Shown here piece by piece: positions 9,033-18,075 of a stretch of DNA of 36,507 nucleotides (position 1 is its first letter; every line of letters starts with the position of its first letter). Where the stretch lies: the NCBI RefSeq assembly GCF_000961795.1, contig NZ_LADU01000083.1:1-36507 (forward strand). The letters run 5' to 3'. A program made the position numbers and the translations under genes. The DNA is from Hyphomonas sp. BRH_c22 (lineage in GTDB: Bacteria > Pseudomonadota > Alphaproteobacteria > Caulobacterales > Hyphomonadaceae). The notes under the pieces were generated by a model. That model searched no databases and had not been told where the DNA came from. It was given only the letters and a program-made list of their open reading frames with translations.

Positions 9033-10582
9033 TCACATCGCATCGGTGTCAGGCGACTTTGCCCGGATCTTAATGTTTTTTGCGCCCAGTTTCCCCAGTG
9101 TCTCAGTGAGCGGTTCGTGCCGAGAGATGATGGCACTGTGCAACAGCGGTCGTGGATCGTGGACATAGCCCGAAACAAAGCCACCTTTCCGCGCGGCATT
9201 TACGATGTTTCTAAGGAGCCGGAAATAATCGTCATACGTATGCTGGTGGATCAGCACTTCGAAATTCAGCACTACATCAGCGGTGAAGATTTCCACATCG
9301 TCAAGGGCTGCGAAGTCGATGTTTTCGAAGACCTTTCCTGGGAACATGTTCCGGTTGCGCTCGACCACGACGGACGAGACATCGAGACCGTGATACGCCG
9401 TAGGGAGTTCGATGCCCGATAGCACTTCGAAGTCTCCACACCCGACATCGAGAACGCTTTGGGGCTTCACCTCTGCGAGGAACTCCGAAATCAATGCTCG
9501 CTTCAAGCGCATGTTCTGCCCGCGTGACCCGACGCCAGAGTCGAGTTCGATATCCGTCGTATACCGATTATCCCAGAAGGAGCGGTTGCTGAACTTCGGA
9601 TCGTTGTCCTGAGCGGGGCGTGTCTGCTGCTCGAACCGGTTGGGACTGAGGAGTGTGGCGAGTGCTTTTTGTGCGGAAGGCAGGGTCTTGATCGTGTCAA
9701 CTGCTTCCAGAGTGCAGAAATTCAACCTACCGATGGCGTCGGCTGTACCGGCACAAAGCCCGAATTTTCGCAGAGTCTTGTTGCGATTGAAGCGGTTGGC
9801 TGCGCGTGACACATGCCCGGCTGCTAGATGCAGGGCATAGGGCGTTTCGATCTGTGTCAGCGATTGAAGGATGGCAGCTGCTTGGTGTGGCAGGAACTCG
9901 ACTTCCTCCCCGATCTCTTCCATGGTGAGCGCAAAGGCGACCTGACCGGCAAGGCCGGGCGCTCCTGCTAGCAAGTCGGGATCTTCGGCCAGCCAGAGGG
10001 CCCATTTCCTCCAGCAGTCCGCGAGTTCCAGTGATCGCGAGGCCGGTGCAGCAACGATGGCGCTTGATATGTTGTTGATATGCGTTTCGCGCATACCGAT
10101 TCTACCTCCCAAGAGGGAGAGACCAGGCCGGTAGGGCCGGTCCAGCTTCGATTCAGCCAGAACGTATATGAACACTTCGACAGGAGGTTGACCATAGTTG
10201 TTTGCAACGGCCCGGAACCGGAGAGACTTGAAAAGATCCGAAGGTTCCCGGAGAAACAACAGATCCGTACTCGTCGACATTACCCAATCTGCTTCATGCG
10301 CATCGACGAACGGGGCAATGACGTTGCAGACCGGAGATTCGGGAACCGGGCGCAACGTGCAGCGCACTTCGATGTCCTGCCTGCCGAGCCAAGCGATCAG
10401 GTCTTCCGGGCCGTTTCCGACAATGTACACGATCAGACAATACTGCTCCGCCGCCAGATGATGCCGGGCGCAAATGCCCAGCGCACAGTTTTGGCGAAGT
10501 ACTGGGGACCTTGATCGACAACGCAGCACACGTGGAAGCTACGATGTCGCATGTTTTCGCCACCGGCTTCGTGATTCGGCAT
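9033..10582 (-). pseudogene. glycosyltransferase-methyltransferase fusion, split by a one-base frameshift
   Basis: The downstream frame (498 codons, nominal GTG at 10529) lacks a credible start: an in-frame TAG lies 9 bases before it and its first 20 or so residues are unlike the rest. In another frame an ATG at 10582 with GAGG 5 bases before it gives MPNHEAGGENMRHRSFHVCC and reads on through VVDQGPQYFAKTVRWAFA. Adding one T to the TTT at 10472-10474 joins this to CARHHLAAEQYCLIVYIVGN. The rebuilt protein is about 517 residues. An N-terminal transferase-like domain (CCVVD near 19-23, STDLLFL) resembles the N-terminus of the 25238-27664 gene; a C-terminal class I methyltransferase follows, with SVLDVGCGD and a ...GLDVS motif II. 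It could be a true inactivation, a phase-variable or slippage site, or a sequencing error. Confidence 0.75.
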
Positions 10583-10719
10583 TCGTACCTCGAAATGTGT
10601 CCAGCGAATTGGGAGGGTGACCCTTGGCCAGCGACTTCATTCCGGGAGAGCATTAATGTAAAATGGAGCCACTGGAAACTGCGCATTTCTGATTCCTTCG
10701 CGGTGGGAGCGTGGGCCGT

Positions 10720-11994
10720 CTAAGTTTTGGCCTGCCGGCCGCGAGCTCTCGAAAAGCCGAGACGGAGGCGAGCGAAATGGCGGGCGATGGTCTGTGTTCG
10801 GGTGGTAGATTCCGATAGGGCAGCGGCAAGATCGGCGTCGCTGGCCCGGTATTCACGGGCACCATACGCAACGAACCAGGCATGAAAGTCACGTCGCCCG
10901 GTGGCGTTCGATAGCGGGAATGCCTCCTGAAGGTCCGGCCGGGCCGCGTGGATCGCCTGCATCAGCCGTGTGATGCGTGCGCCCGGCGTCTGGTCCACGC
11001 GCTTGCTGGGCGCATTCCAGAAGGTATGGTTTGGCGCAGCGAAAGGGTCGGCCGGATCTGATGGCGGTCCTTGGCGCATCGGGTCGACAATCGGATCCCC
11101 GGTCGCAAAACTGCCATAGGCATAGGGGATTGTCGACCAGATCGCCTGACCGTTCGCGGCCAGACAGTCCAAATAGTCGCGGACAAGGTCCGCCGCATCA
11201 CCGACATTGGTCATGTCGAAACGGGACTGGTGCTTCGAGAATACGTCCGGCGCACTCGGCGTGACGCCGCTGAAGTGAAAAAAAACGAGCGGTTTGCCCG
11301 CTGCGGTCCAGCCGGAGGCCGTTTTCTGAACGGGGCGGTTGGCTAGGTTCCAATACGCGACATTGTAACCCGGGTCGCGTAGGACTGAAAGGTGTTCTAG
11401 AAAGCTGGGTGCGAAATCGACGAATCGCTGGTCGACGAAGAGGCCGTTCTGAAGGTCCACTCGGCAGTTCGTGCGTAGTTTGTTCTTCCACCATTTGAGG
11501 AAAGTGCGTGCCTCAGGTATGTTGGCGAAGGCCGCGAACCCGAGATTGAAGGTGCCCGACCGCATGATGTCGAGCTCCAGAAGCGTGTCATCTTCCGTAA
11601 GGGGCAGCTGGATATGAGGCGTCAGCACGCAGGAGGCGCCGCCCGCGAGGGCGTCGTGAACCTGCTGCATCGGAGCGAATAGGCGGATGTCCGGATCCAG
11701 ATAGATAACGGAGTCGTAGCCAGCCTGATCGAACATGTATTCAAAGCAGAAAGGCTTCACCGCGGTATTGAATTCGATAACTGTATAGCGGAACGCCATA
11801 TCGTGCACTTCGGCGGCGCGCATATCTGAAATTTGTATGATTTCAACGTCTTTAGGGGCCATCCCTGCAATGGGCTCGTCTGCTAGGAAGATTTTCAGGT
11901 CAAGGTCAGGCTCTATCCTCTTCAAGCTGTCGCGAAGCGTCAGCGCATAGGCGAGGTAGTTGCGCGAACAGATCGTGAAGCACCCGGTTTTCAT
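10720..11994 (-). CDS. GT-A type glycosyltransferase (GT8-like / nucleotide-diphospho-sugar transferase)
   Basis: A 424-residue protein whose first 260 residues form a nucleotide-sugar transferase fold: TICSRNYLAYALTL at 7-20, EFNTAVKP (74-81) and the metal-binding YLDPD motif (98-102). The MRSGTFNLGF, NGLFVDQRF and HFSG segments are shared with a second gene in this window (22755-23810), so the two are paralogues. The C-terminal 150 residues are unassigned. The ATG at 11994 is divergent from the large plus-strand gene, with only 48 bases between. The frameshifted fusion gene follows after 137 bases. Donor and acceptor are unknown. Confidence 0.78.
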   Translation of the reverse strand: MKTGCFTICSRNYLAYALTLRDSLKRIEPDLDLKIFLADEPIAGMAPKDVEIIQISDMRAAEVHDMAFRYTVIEFNTAVKPFCFEYMFDQAGYDSVIYLDPDIRLFAPMQQVHDALAGGASCVLTPHIQLPLTEDDTLLELDIMRSGTFNLGFAAFANIPEARTFLKWWKNKLRTNCRVDLQNGLFVDQRFVDFAPSFLEHLSVLRDPGYNVAYWNLANRPVQKTASGWTAAGKPLVFFHFSGVTPSAPDVFSKHQSRFDMTNVGDAADLVRDYLDCLAANGQAIWSTIPYAYGSFATGDPIVDPMRQGPPSDPADPFAAPNHTFWNAPSKRVDQTPGARITRLMQAIHAARPDLQEAFPLSNATGRRDFHAWFVAYGAREYRASDADLAAALSESTTRTQTIARHFARLRLGFSRARGRQAKT

Positions 11995-12042
11995 GCTGCT
12001 GACCTATCATTCCTGTGATCTGCGTTCAAATGCTCATGTGAA

Positions 12043-15000
12043 ATGGTTGGTTGCAACCAGTCAGAGATAATGGAAGGAAGGGCTGGAAATCTAGACGAGA
12101 GTTGTGACGTGAAAAAGCCTGATGGATCAGCCGAGGGGGTGATCCACTCACTTCGCCGGAACGTATCGGTGGCACTAAGAGTAGTATGGCGGCGGATGCC
12201 GTTTCCCTCTGGCTCGAAAGACCGGATTGCGGGGTTCGTGTTTCGGAGCCTGCCTTTCCTAGTCAGCTGGAGCGCCACATACCGGAACTGGAAAACGAAC
12301 GAGGTGCGGCTGGCTGAAGCGCGCCTTCGGCAGCCATTGCGCAGCCCTGCTGAAGGATGTCGACCAGCCCATGCCGAACTGTCGGGGTTGCCGCGACCTG
12401 CTTCGCTGCTGGCCCGGGCCATCGCTTTTTACCTCCCCCAATTCCATCCGATTCCAGAAAATGATGCTTGGTGGGGCGATGGGTTCACCGAGTGGACAAA
12501 TGTGCGGCGGGCCAAGCCCCAGTTCGAAGGGCATGACCAGCCGATCCGACCAGGAGAGCTTGGATACTATGACCTTGTCGAACAGCCGCACGTGCTCCGA
12601 CGGCAGGCTGCGCTGGCCAAGCAGTATGGCCTCGAAGGCTTTTGCTTTTATTTCTACTGGTTCGCCGGCAAGCGCCTGCTCCAGGCGCCGATCGAAGCCT
12701 ATGCGGAGGATGAGGAGATCGATTTCCCGTTTTGCCTCTGTTGGGCGAACGAATCGTGGAGCCGGACTTGGGACGGACGCGAACAGGAAGTGCTGATCGG
12801 CCAGCAGCACACCCCGGAAGACGATATCGCCTTCATTTCCTATCTCGTCCGCTACCTCAGCAATTCGAAATATCTGCGCGTGAAAGACCGCCCGCTGGTC
12901 ATGGTCTACCGGCCGGGCCTGCTTCCTGATGCAAAGGCAACAGCCGGACGCTGGCGAGACTGGTGCCGCGAAAACGGCATAGGCGAGATCTACCTCGTCT
13001 GCACGCAATCCTTCGATACGACCGACCCGACGGAATTCGACTTCGATGCAGCGACGGAATTCCCGCCAAACAACATGGGGCTGGAGCCGGAAGCGGGTTT
13101 GGTCCATCCGGTGGCAGACAATTTTCAGTGCAAGATCTATGACTGGAGCGTCCTGCCGAAGCAGACCGAGTCCTATGGAGAAGCGACCAGTACTCTGTTC
13201 CGGGGTGTGACGCCGCGCTGGGATAATACAGCCCGTAGGATGAACCGAGGCACGGTGTTCGTCAACACGGATCCGGACCGGTATGCGAAATGGCTGCGGA
13301 ACGCGGCGCAGGATGTCGAGGCGCGGTTCGACGACCCGTCGGAGCGTCTTGTCTTCATCAATTCATGGAACGAATGGGCGGAGGGGGCTCATATAGAACC
13401 GGACCTGACGCACGGCTATGCCTGGCTGGATGCAACCCGACGGGGGTTGCAGTCCGATGCCGATGCAGCGCGTATCGAACCCGAAGCGCTGGTGCACGAT
13501 ACGCCCGGGGGAAGTGTTCATGCGCGCCGCAAGATTATCGTGGTAGTGCATGATCTGCATCGCCATGGGGCGCAGTATCTGTCACTCAATTTCATCTCCA
13601 CCCTGCATGGCGTGTTCGGGTACGACGTTGCGACGATCGCTGGTGGAGAGGGCGCGCTCGAAGATCGGTTTAGGATCTATGGCCCGCTGATCAACGTCAT
13701 ACCCGGTCGGACAGACGAGAAGGATTTGCGAGCGATGATCCGTGAGTTGGCATCCGATGGTTACACAAGCGCCATCGTCAATTCCTCCGCCTCGGGATGG
13801 ATCGCGCCATATCTCGCCGAATCGGATATCAATTGTATCGGCCTTGTGCACGAGTTACCCGAACTCGTTGCCCTGATGCAGTTGGATGTTGGGCTTCGGG
13901 CACTCGACACACATGCGAAACATGTTGTGTTTGCCTCGGAGACGGTGCGGGACCGCACAGCGAAGGAAGTGTTGGGCCATGACTGGGCGCATCCGGTGGT
14001 CCAGCCGCAAGGGCTGTACAAGCGCGACGGTGTGATCTCGCTTGATGAGAAAGCGCTGGCGAGCGTCAATTTGAGCGACGAGTTGGGCGTGATGAAGGGC
14101 GCGCGCTTTGTCGTTGGGGTTGGTTATGGCGACCGGCGCAAAGGTGTTGACATATTTTGCCGCTGGGCTCTCGCGGCATCGTCTATGGATTCGACGCTTC
14201 ATTTCGTCTGGGTAGGTGCGCTTGCGCCGGACATGGAGGCAGCCTGCCAGTGTATCCTGTCAGAAGGCGGCGCGGCGGCCGACAACGTTCATCTGGTCGG
14301 GTTCCGAAATGATACCAGCCGTTTCTATGCGGCGGCGAGTGCCTTCGCCCTGACATCAAGGGAAGACCCGTATCCCTCGACCGCCATCGAAGCGTTGGAC
14401 GCTGGCACGCCGGTGTTCATGGTGGCGAGCACGGGTGGCGTGGCGGACCTTGCCGGAGACGGGGCAGTCACCGTGTTGCCGGATGCGGATCCACAAGGGT
14501 TCACCCTGGCATTGATGCGCTTGTTGGACGATCCGGGCAGGTTGCACCAGGTAGCGTTGCGTGGGCTGGATATCGCACGTAGCCGGTTCGGCTTCCGTAG
14601 CTTTGTCGGCGATATGTTACGCCTTCTGGATGAGCCGGTGCCAAAAATTTCGGTGATCGTGCCGAGTTACAATTATGCCCGTCACCTACCCCAGCGGATC
14701 GCCTCGATCCTGAATCAGTCCCTACCGGTGTGGGAGATCATTTTCTTGGACGACGCATCTTCCGATGACAGTGTGGAGGTTGCCCGAAAGCTGCTACACA
14801 ATTGTTCCGTCCGTTGTCAGTTCGTCGAGAGCAAGCAAAATTCCGGTTCGGTGTTTGCCCAATGGAAAAAGGGCGTGGACCTCGCCGAAGGCGATATCAT
14901 CTGGATCGCCGAGGCGGACGATTGGGCCGCGCGCGACTTCTTGAAAGCCGCTGCAGCCTCGTTCGAGGATCCGGAAGTAGTGGTGTCTTATACTCAGTCG

Positions 15001-15468
15001 AACCAAGTGAGCGCGGAAGGTGAGATACTTTCGGCGAGTTACCTCGATTACGTCGTAGATGTCGACCCGAAACGCTGGCGCCGGCCGTTCGTGGCGGAAG
15101 GGGCCGACGAACTCGCCGATGGGCTGTCGGTGAAGAACACACTTCCAAATGCAAGCGGTGTGTTATTCCGGCACGACGCGTTGCAGTTCGTTCTCAACGA
15201 GCACATGGACGAAATCCGTGACTATCGCGTGGCGGGTGATTGGTGCGTCTATGCACGGATGGCTGGTGAAGGGAAATTCGCCTACGATCCCCGACCGCTG
15301 AACTATCACCGTCGGCACGCAGGGAGCGTGACAATCTTACGTTTCACACAGGCCGAGTGGGACGAAATCCGCCGTATGCAGATATTCGTGTCTGAGCTGG
15401 CTGACGTCAGCGAAGACATGCGCCGGCGCGCTGCCCGCTATCTCGACCGTCTTGCGGAAAGGTTATAG
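12043..15468 (+). CDS. three-module glycan enzyme: WbsX (GH99-like) - GT4 - GT2
   Basis: A 1141-residue protein. After a basic N-terminal stretch (1-120) without a clear signal peptide, a WbsX-type domain runs about 125-475; it opens RAIAFYLPQFHPIPENDAWWG and contains WANESW and INSWNEWAEG, hallmarks of the GH99-like/WbsX family of polysaccharide loci. A GT-B (GT4) domain runs about 495-860, with a glycine-rich GVGYGDRRKG segment and SREDPYPSTAIEALDAGTP (E-x7-E). A GT2 domain runs about 866-1110, with VIVPSYNYARH, LDDASSDD (900-907) and the metal-binding AEADDW near 955. The start is uncertain: ATGs at 12043 and 12070 both lack a strong ribosome site. It probably adds at least two sugars to the exported glycan. 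It converges on the transporter genes with a 14-base gap. Confidence 0.85.
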   Translation: MVGCNQSEIMEGRAGNLDESCDVKKPDGSAEGVIHSLRRNVSVALRVVWRRMPFPSGSKDRIAGFVFRSLPFLVSWSATYRNWKTNEVRLAEARLRQPLRSPAEGCRPAHAELSGLPRPASLLARAIAFYLPQFHPIPENDAWWGDGFTEWTNVRRAKPQFEGHDQPIRPGELGYYDLVEQPHVLRRQAALAKQYGLEGFCFYFYWFAGKRLLQAPIEAYAEDEEIDFPFCLCWANESWSRTWDGREQEVLIGQQHTPEDDIAFISYLVRYLSNSKYLRVKDRPLVMVYRPGLLPDAKATAGRWRDWCRENGIGEIYLVCTQSFDTTDPTEFDFDAATEFPPNNMGLEPEAGLVHPVADNFQCKIYDWSVLPKQTESYGEATSTLFRGVTPRWDNTARRMNRGTVFVNTDPDRYAKWLRNAAQDVEARFDDPSERLVFINSWNEWAEGAHIEPDLTHGYAWLDATRRGLQSDADAARIEPEALVHDTPGGSVHARRKIIVVVHDLHRHGAQYLSLNFISTLHGVFGYDVATIAGGEGALEDRFRIYGPLINVIPGRTDEKDLRAMIRELASDGYTSAIVNSSASGWIAPYLAESDINCIGLVHELPELVALMQLDVGLRALDTHAKHVVFASETVRDRTAKEVLGHDWAHPVVQPQGLYKRDGVISLDEKALASVNLSDELGVMKGARFVVGVGYGDRRKGVDIFCRWALAASSMDSTLHFVWVGALAPDMEAACQCILSEGGAAADNVHLVGFRNDTSRFYAAASAFALTSREDPYPSTAIEALDAGTPVFMVASTGGVADLAGDGAVTVLPDADPQGFTLALMRLLDDPGRLHQVALRGLDIARSRFGFRSFVGDMLRLLDEPVPKISVIVPSYNYARHLPQRIASILNQSLPVWEIIFLDDASSDDSVEVARKLLHNCSVRCQFVESKQNSGSVFAQWKKGVDLAEGDIIWIAEADDWAARDFLKAAAASFEDPEVVVSYTQSNQVSAEGEILSASYLDYVVDVDPKRWRRPFVAEGADELADGLSVKNTLPNASGVLFRHDALQFVLNEHMDEIRDYRVAGDWCVYARMAGEGKFAYDPRPLNYHRRHAGSVTILRFTQAEWDEIRRMQIFVSELADVSEDMRRRAARYLDRLAERL

Positions 15469-15482
15469 GGCTGTTGCCCTGT

Positions 15483-16322
15483 TCAGGTGGTTGCGGTCGG
15501 ATCCAGGGTGGAAGCTGGAACCATACTGTCCTCATAAGCTTCTAGGACATCCTTGACGGGGCCAGAGGCTCGAATTTCCCCGCCGTCCAGCCAGATGCCT
15601 GTCGCGCAGTTTTCAAGGATGAGCTGGCGGCTATGCGACGCTAGGACTAGAATACCCGCCTTGGAAACAAATTCCTGCATCCGCTCGGTGGCCTTTTTCT
15701 TGAATGCCACATCGCCGGCACTAAGCCATTCGTCCAAGATAAGGATTTCCGGATTGAATGACGTCGCGATAGCAAAGGTCAGGCGCATTCTCATGCCCGC
15801 AGAATAGGATTCCATGGGCATATTGAGGAAATCGCCGAGTCCGGAAAATTCCGCGATTTCCGCTCGCTTTTCCTCGATCTCCTTTGGGGAATATCCTGAC
15901 ACCAGGCCGCGGAGCGTGATATTACGATGGCCTGAAGCTTCGGGCTGGAGACCGATATTGATGTTGATCAGGCTGGTAATGCGGCCACAGGAAATCAGCT
16001 TGCCCTCAGATGGCGAAAGGATACCTGCCAGGATCTGAAGCAGCGTAGTCTTACCCGACCCATTTCGGCCGAGAATCGCAAGCCTGTCACCGGTTTTCAG
16101 TTCAAACGAGATATCTGAAAGTGCCCGCACGCCACGCAGCCGCTTGCGCTTGTCCCACAACAGGCGCTCGTCTTGCTCTGACAGGCCCTGTTCGCGAACA
16201 TTCCCGCGCACCTCAAACGTAACGCCGATATGCTCTGCATGCAGGAACACGCCTTCATCGTCCGCTGCAACGGTCGGATACTGGTGACTGATTTTGCCCT
16301 TTTGGACCAGACTAATGTTCAC
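15483..16322 (-). CDS. wzt: polysaccharide ABC transporter ATP-binding protein (Wzt/KpsT type)
   Basis: The cytoplasmic ATPase of an ABC exporter for undecaprenyl- or lipid-linked polysaccharide. Numbered from the GTG at 16322 it has about 279 residues with Walker A GRNGSGKT (85-92), signature YSAGMRMR (173-180), Walker B ILILDEW (193-199) and the H-loop in LASHS. The C-terminus stops soon after the nucleotide-binding domain, so the glycan-binding domain of long Wzt proteins is missing. GTG at 16322 is 5 bases after the permease stop and is preferred; an ATG at 16421 would overlap the permease by 94 bases. It pairs with the permease just upstream. Which polysaccharide is exported is inferred from the neighbours. 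Confidence 0.9.
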   Translation of the reverse strand: MNISLVQKGKISHQYPTVAADDEGVFLHAEHIGVTFEVRGNVREQGLSEQDERLLWDKRKRLRGVRALSDISFELKTGDRLAILGRNGSGKTTLLQILAGILSPSEGKLISCGRITSLININIGLQPEASGHRNITLRGLVSGYSPKEIEEKRAEIAEFSGLGDFLNMPMESYSAGMRMRLTFAIATSFNPEILILDEWLSAGDVAFKKKATERMQEFVSKAGILVLASHSRQLILENCATGIWLDGGEIRASGPVKDVLEAYEDSMVPASTLDPTATT

Positions 16323-16327
16323 GGATT

Positions 16328-17158
16328 TTACAACCAGTACGGCAGCCGGCGATGCGCGAATCCGCCCACCACAAGCGCGATCAGAAATAGGGCTACCGAT
16401 AGGCACAACATGACCAACCAACTACGAGGATCCGCATGTTGGCCGAGGATGGGGGACGAGAAGATTTCCAGTGCATGTGTCATTGGGTTCAGTTCTGCAA
16501 CCATGCTCCGGAGGCCCGGGGTCGAGTGCTCTTCCCGGACCCACAGGACCGGAGTGGTGAAGAACAGGATACGGGTGATGGATTGAACCAAGTGTTCAAT
16601 ATCCCGGAAGCGGGCCGTAATATAACCTAGGATCATCTGTACGAACACTGCATCTATCAACAACAGAAGAAAGGCTGGGATCGCCTCCCAAGCAAGGGGT
16701 GTTAGTCTGTATCCGTACAGGAAGAAGATCACCATCGCGACGGCCATGTTAATGGCGAAAACGAACAATGACCGGGCAATGCTTTTGTAGATGTGGATGG
16801 AGTGCGGCAGCGGGACACTGCTGATCCAGGTGCGGGCAACCCGGAACACGGCACACCCATCCGTAATGTTTCCCAAGAGGAAGATGAAGATGGCGAAGTT
16901 GATCGCTACGTAAACGGTGAAATGCTGATGCTCGAGGTTAGAAAAGTTTCCAAAAAACAAGGAAATAGAGCCAACGAAGACCAAGTATGAAATGACAATC
17001 CAAGCTAGCCCCAGCTTGCTGCGCCGGTAGCGTTGCTGAATCTCGTCCGAGGCGAAGGCCAGCCAGAGGTGAACCCGGCGGGCGCCATCGAACAGGTCGG
17101 TCAGAGCAATCAGGGGATTGAAACCGACCGTCTGGGTAACTCTGACGGTTCTGGACAT
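16328..17158 (-). CDS. wzm: polysaccharide ABC transporter permease (Wzm/KpsM type)
   Basis: An ABC-2 type membrane subunit of about 276 residues with six probable membrane segments; the clearest are LGLAWIVISYLVFVGSISLF, the FAIFIFLLGNI region, FVFAINMAVAMVIFF, AIPAFLLLLIDAVF and the last LVMLCLSVALFLIALVVGG. The RYRRSKLG segment before the first helix is typical of this family. ATG at 17158 has GAGG 5 bases before it and is preferred; the frame is open to 17236 but that extension is rich in Arg and lacks a ribosome site. With the ATPase gene immediately downstream it forms a complete exporter of lipid-linked glycan across the inner membrane. Confidence 0.92.
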   Translation of the reverse strand: MSRTVRVTQTVGFNPLIALTDLFDGARRVHLWLAFASDEIQQRYRRSKLGLAWIVISYLVFVGSISLFFGNFSNLEHQHFTVYVAINFAIFIFLLGNITDGCAVFRVARTWISSVPLPHSIHIYKSIARSLFVFAINMAVAMVIFFLYGYRLTPLAWEAIPAFLLLLIDAVFVQMILGYITARFRDIEHLVQSITRILFFTTPVLWVREEHSTPGLRSMVAELNPMTHALEIFSSPILGQHADPRSWLVMLCLSVALFLIALVVGGFAHRRLPYWL

Positions 17159-17246
17159 GGACCTCACTCGATTCTTCACACCCCGGGATAGTCGGTAACC
17201 TGCGCGACATCTATAGGGAAGCCCATTCCGCACCACCGCTACAACT

Positions 17247-17972
17247 TCAAGGCTTCAGGCAAACAAGGACTTCAATGTACTCAGCCCGAATCCCGCGTTC
17301 AATCTCGTCAATTGCGACCATATGCGTCGACAGTCCACTTTCGTTCCGGACAAATTCAACAATATCATAGCCCCAGTCCATCGTGACGAGAGAGCCCCGA
17401 TCGTCTATCGGATTGCCGTGATAGGTGGGCTCAGCTATATGCTGGATATTTCCGTCGGCGTCCCGCGCAGCACGCTGTCTGCTTGGTTTGCACTTGTTGA
17501 CAAGGGGCACAGTCAGTATGTGCATGCCACCAGGCTTCAGGACGCGCGCAATCTCGCGGAAGGCTGCCGCAGGGTCGAAAACATGCTCCATCACGTCCTG
17601 CGTGATGAACAGGTCGAACTTCTTGTCCGCGAATGTTAGCGCCTCGAGAGATTCGCACAATTCGCCGCGTTGGCGATGGACCTTCCCGACCGGAACATCG
17701 GGGAAATAGTGCGAATAGGAATAGCCAGGACAATTGCGTCCGAGCTTCACTGAAACGCCTCTGCCTCCGGGCGAAGATTCATGTATTTTCTTCCTGCAGT
17801 AGTTCGGCATGTACATGTCAATGACGCGCATCAAGGCGCGTTCCCTAGGTACAGAGTTGCACACAGGGCATAGCAGGTGATCACGAAACCACTTGAAATC
17901 GGAACGAAAGACGACCGGGCCTTCACAGATGTCGCAATGGCCAGCTTGATGGAAACTGAATTTGGCTGTCAT
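17247..17972 (-). CDS. class I SAM-dependent methyltransferase with N-terminal CxxC pairs
   Basis: A 241-residue protein. The N-terminus carries two CxxC pairs (Cys13/16 and Cys35/38), likely a small zinc ribbon. The methyltransferase part has the motif I-like SSPGGRG (about 66-72) and the strong Methyltransf_11 block FDLFITQDVMEHVFDP...IARVLKPGGMHILTVPL. It likely methylates a glycan or sugar in the exported polymer; no substrate can be named. It is the first of a three-gene minus-strand run with wzm and wzt (88 bases to the preferred wzm start) and is divergent from the pyruvyl transferase gene. The zinc-ribbon idea is inference from cysteine spacing. Confidence 0.82.
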   Translation of the reverse strand: MTAKFSFHQAGHCDICEGPVVFRSDFKWFRDHLLCPVCNSVPRERALMRVIDMYMPNYCRKKIHESSPGGRGVSVKLGRNCPGYSYSHYFPDVPVGKVHRQRGELCESLEALTFADKKFDLFITQDVMEHVFDPAAAFREIARVLKPGGMHILTVPLVNKCKPSRQRAARDADGNIQHIAEPTYHGNPIDDRGSLVTMDWGYDIVEFVRNESGLSTHMVAIDEIERGIRAEYIEVLVCLKP

Positions 17973-18075
17973 GCAGCTGCGACCGGTTCGCTAGGGCACT
18001 GAATTGACGGGAAGACAAGCTGTCCGGTTTCCGTTACCGGTCCGACCGGAACTGACGGGCGCGTAGAGGTGTTGA

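Noticed and set aside
8557..9168. 203-codon plus-strand frame with a GTG start
   Set aside because: It overlaps the C-terminal coding end of the minus-strand methyltransferase fusion by 136 bases, has no clear ribosome site and no domain I recognise.
12259..13107. 282-codon minus-strand frame
   Set aside because: Antisense to the WbsX domain of the 1141-residue protein, whose motifs are clear.
17998..18060. palindromic CCGGTCCGACCGG in the divergent intergenic region
   Set aside because: Only six pairs around a single base; could be an operator but is expected by chance in GC-rich DNA.
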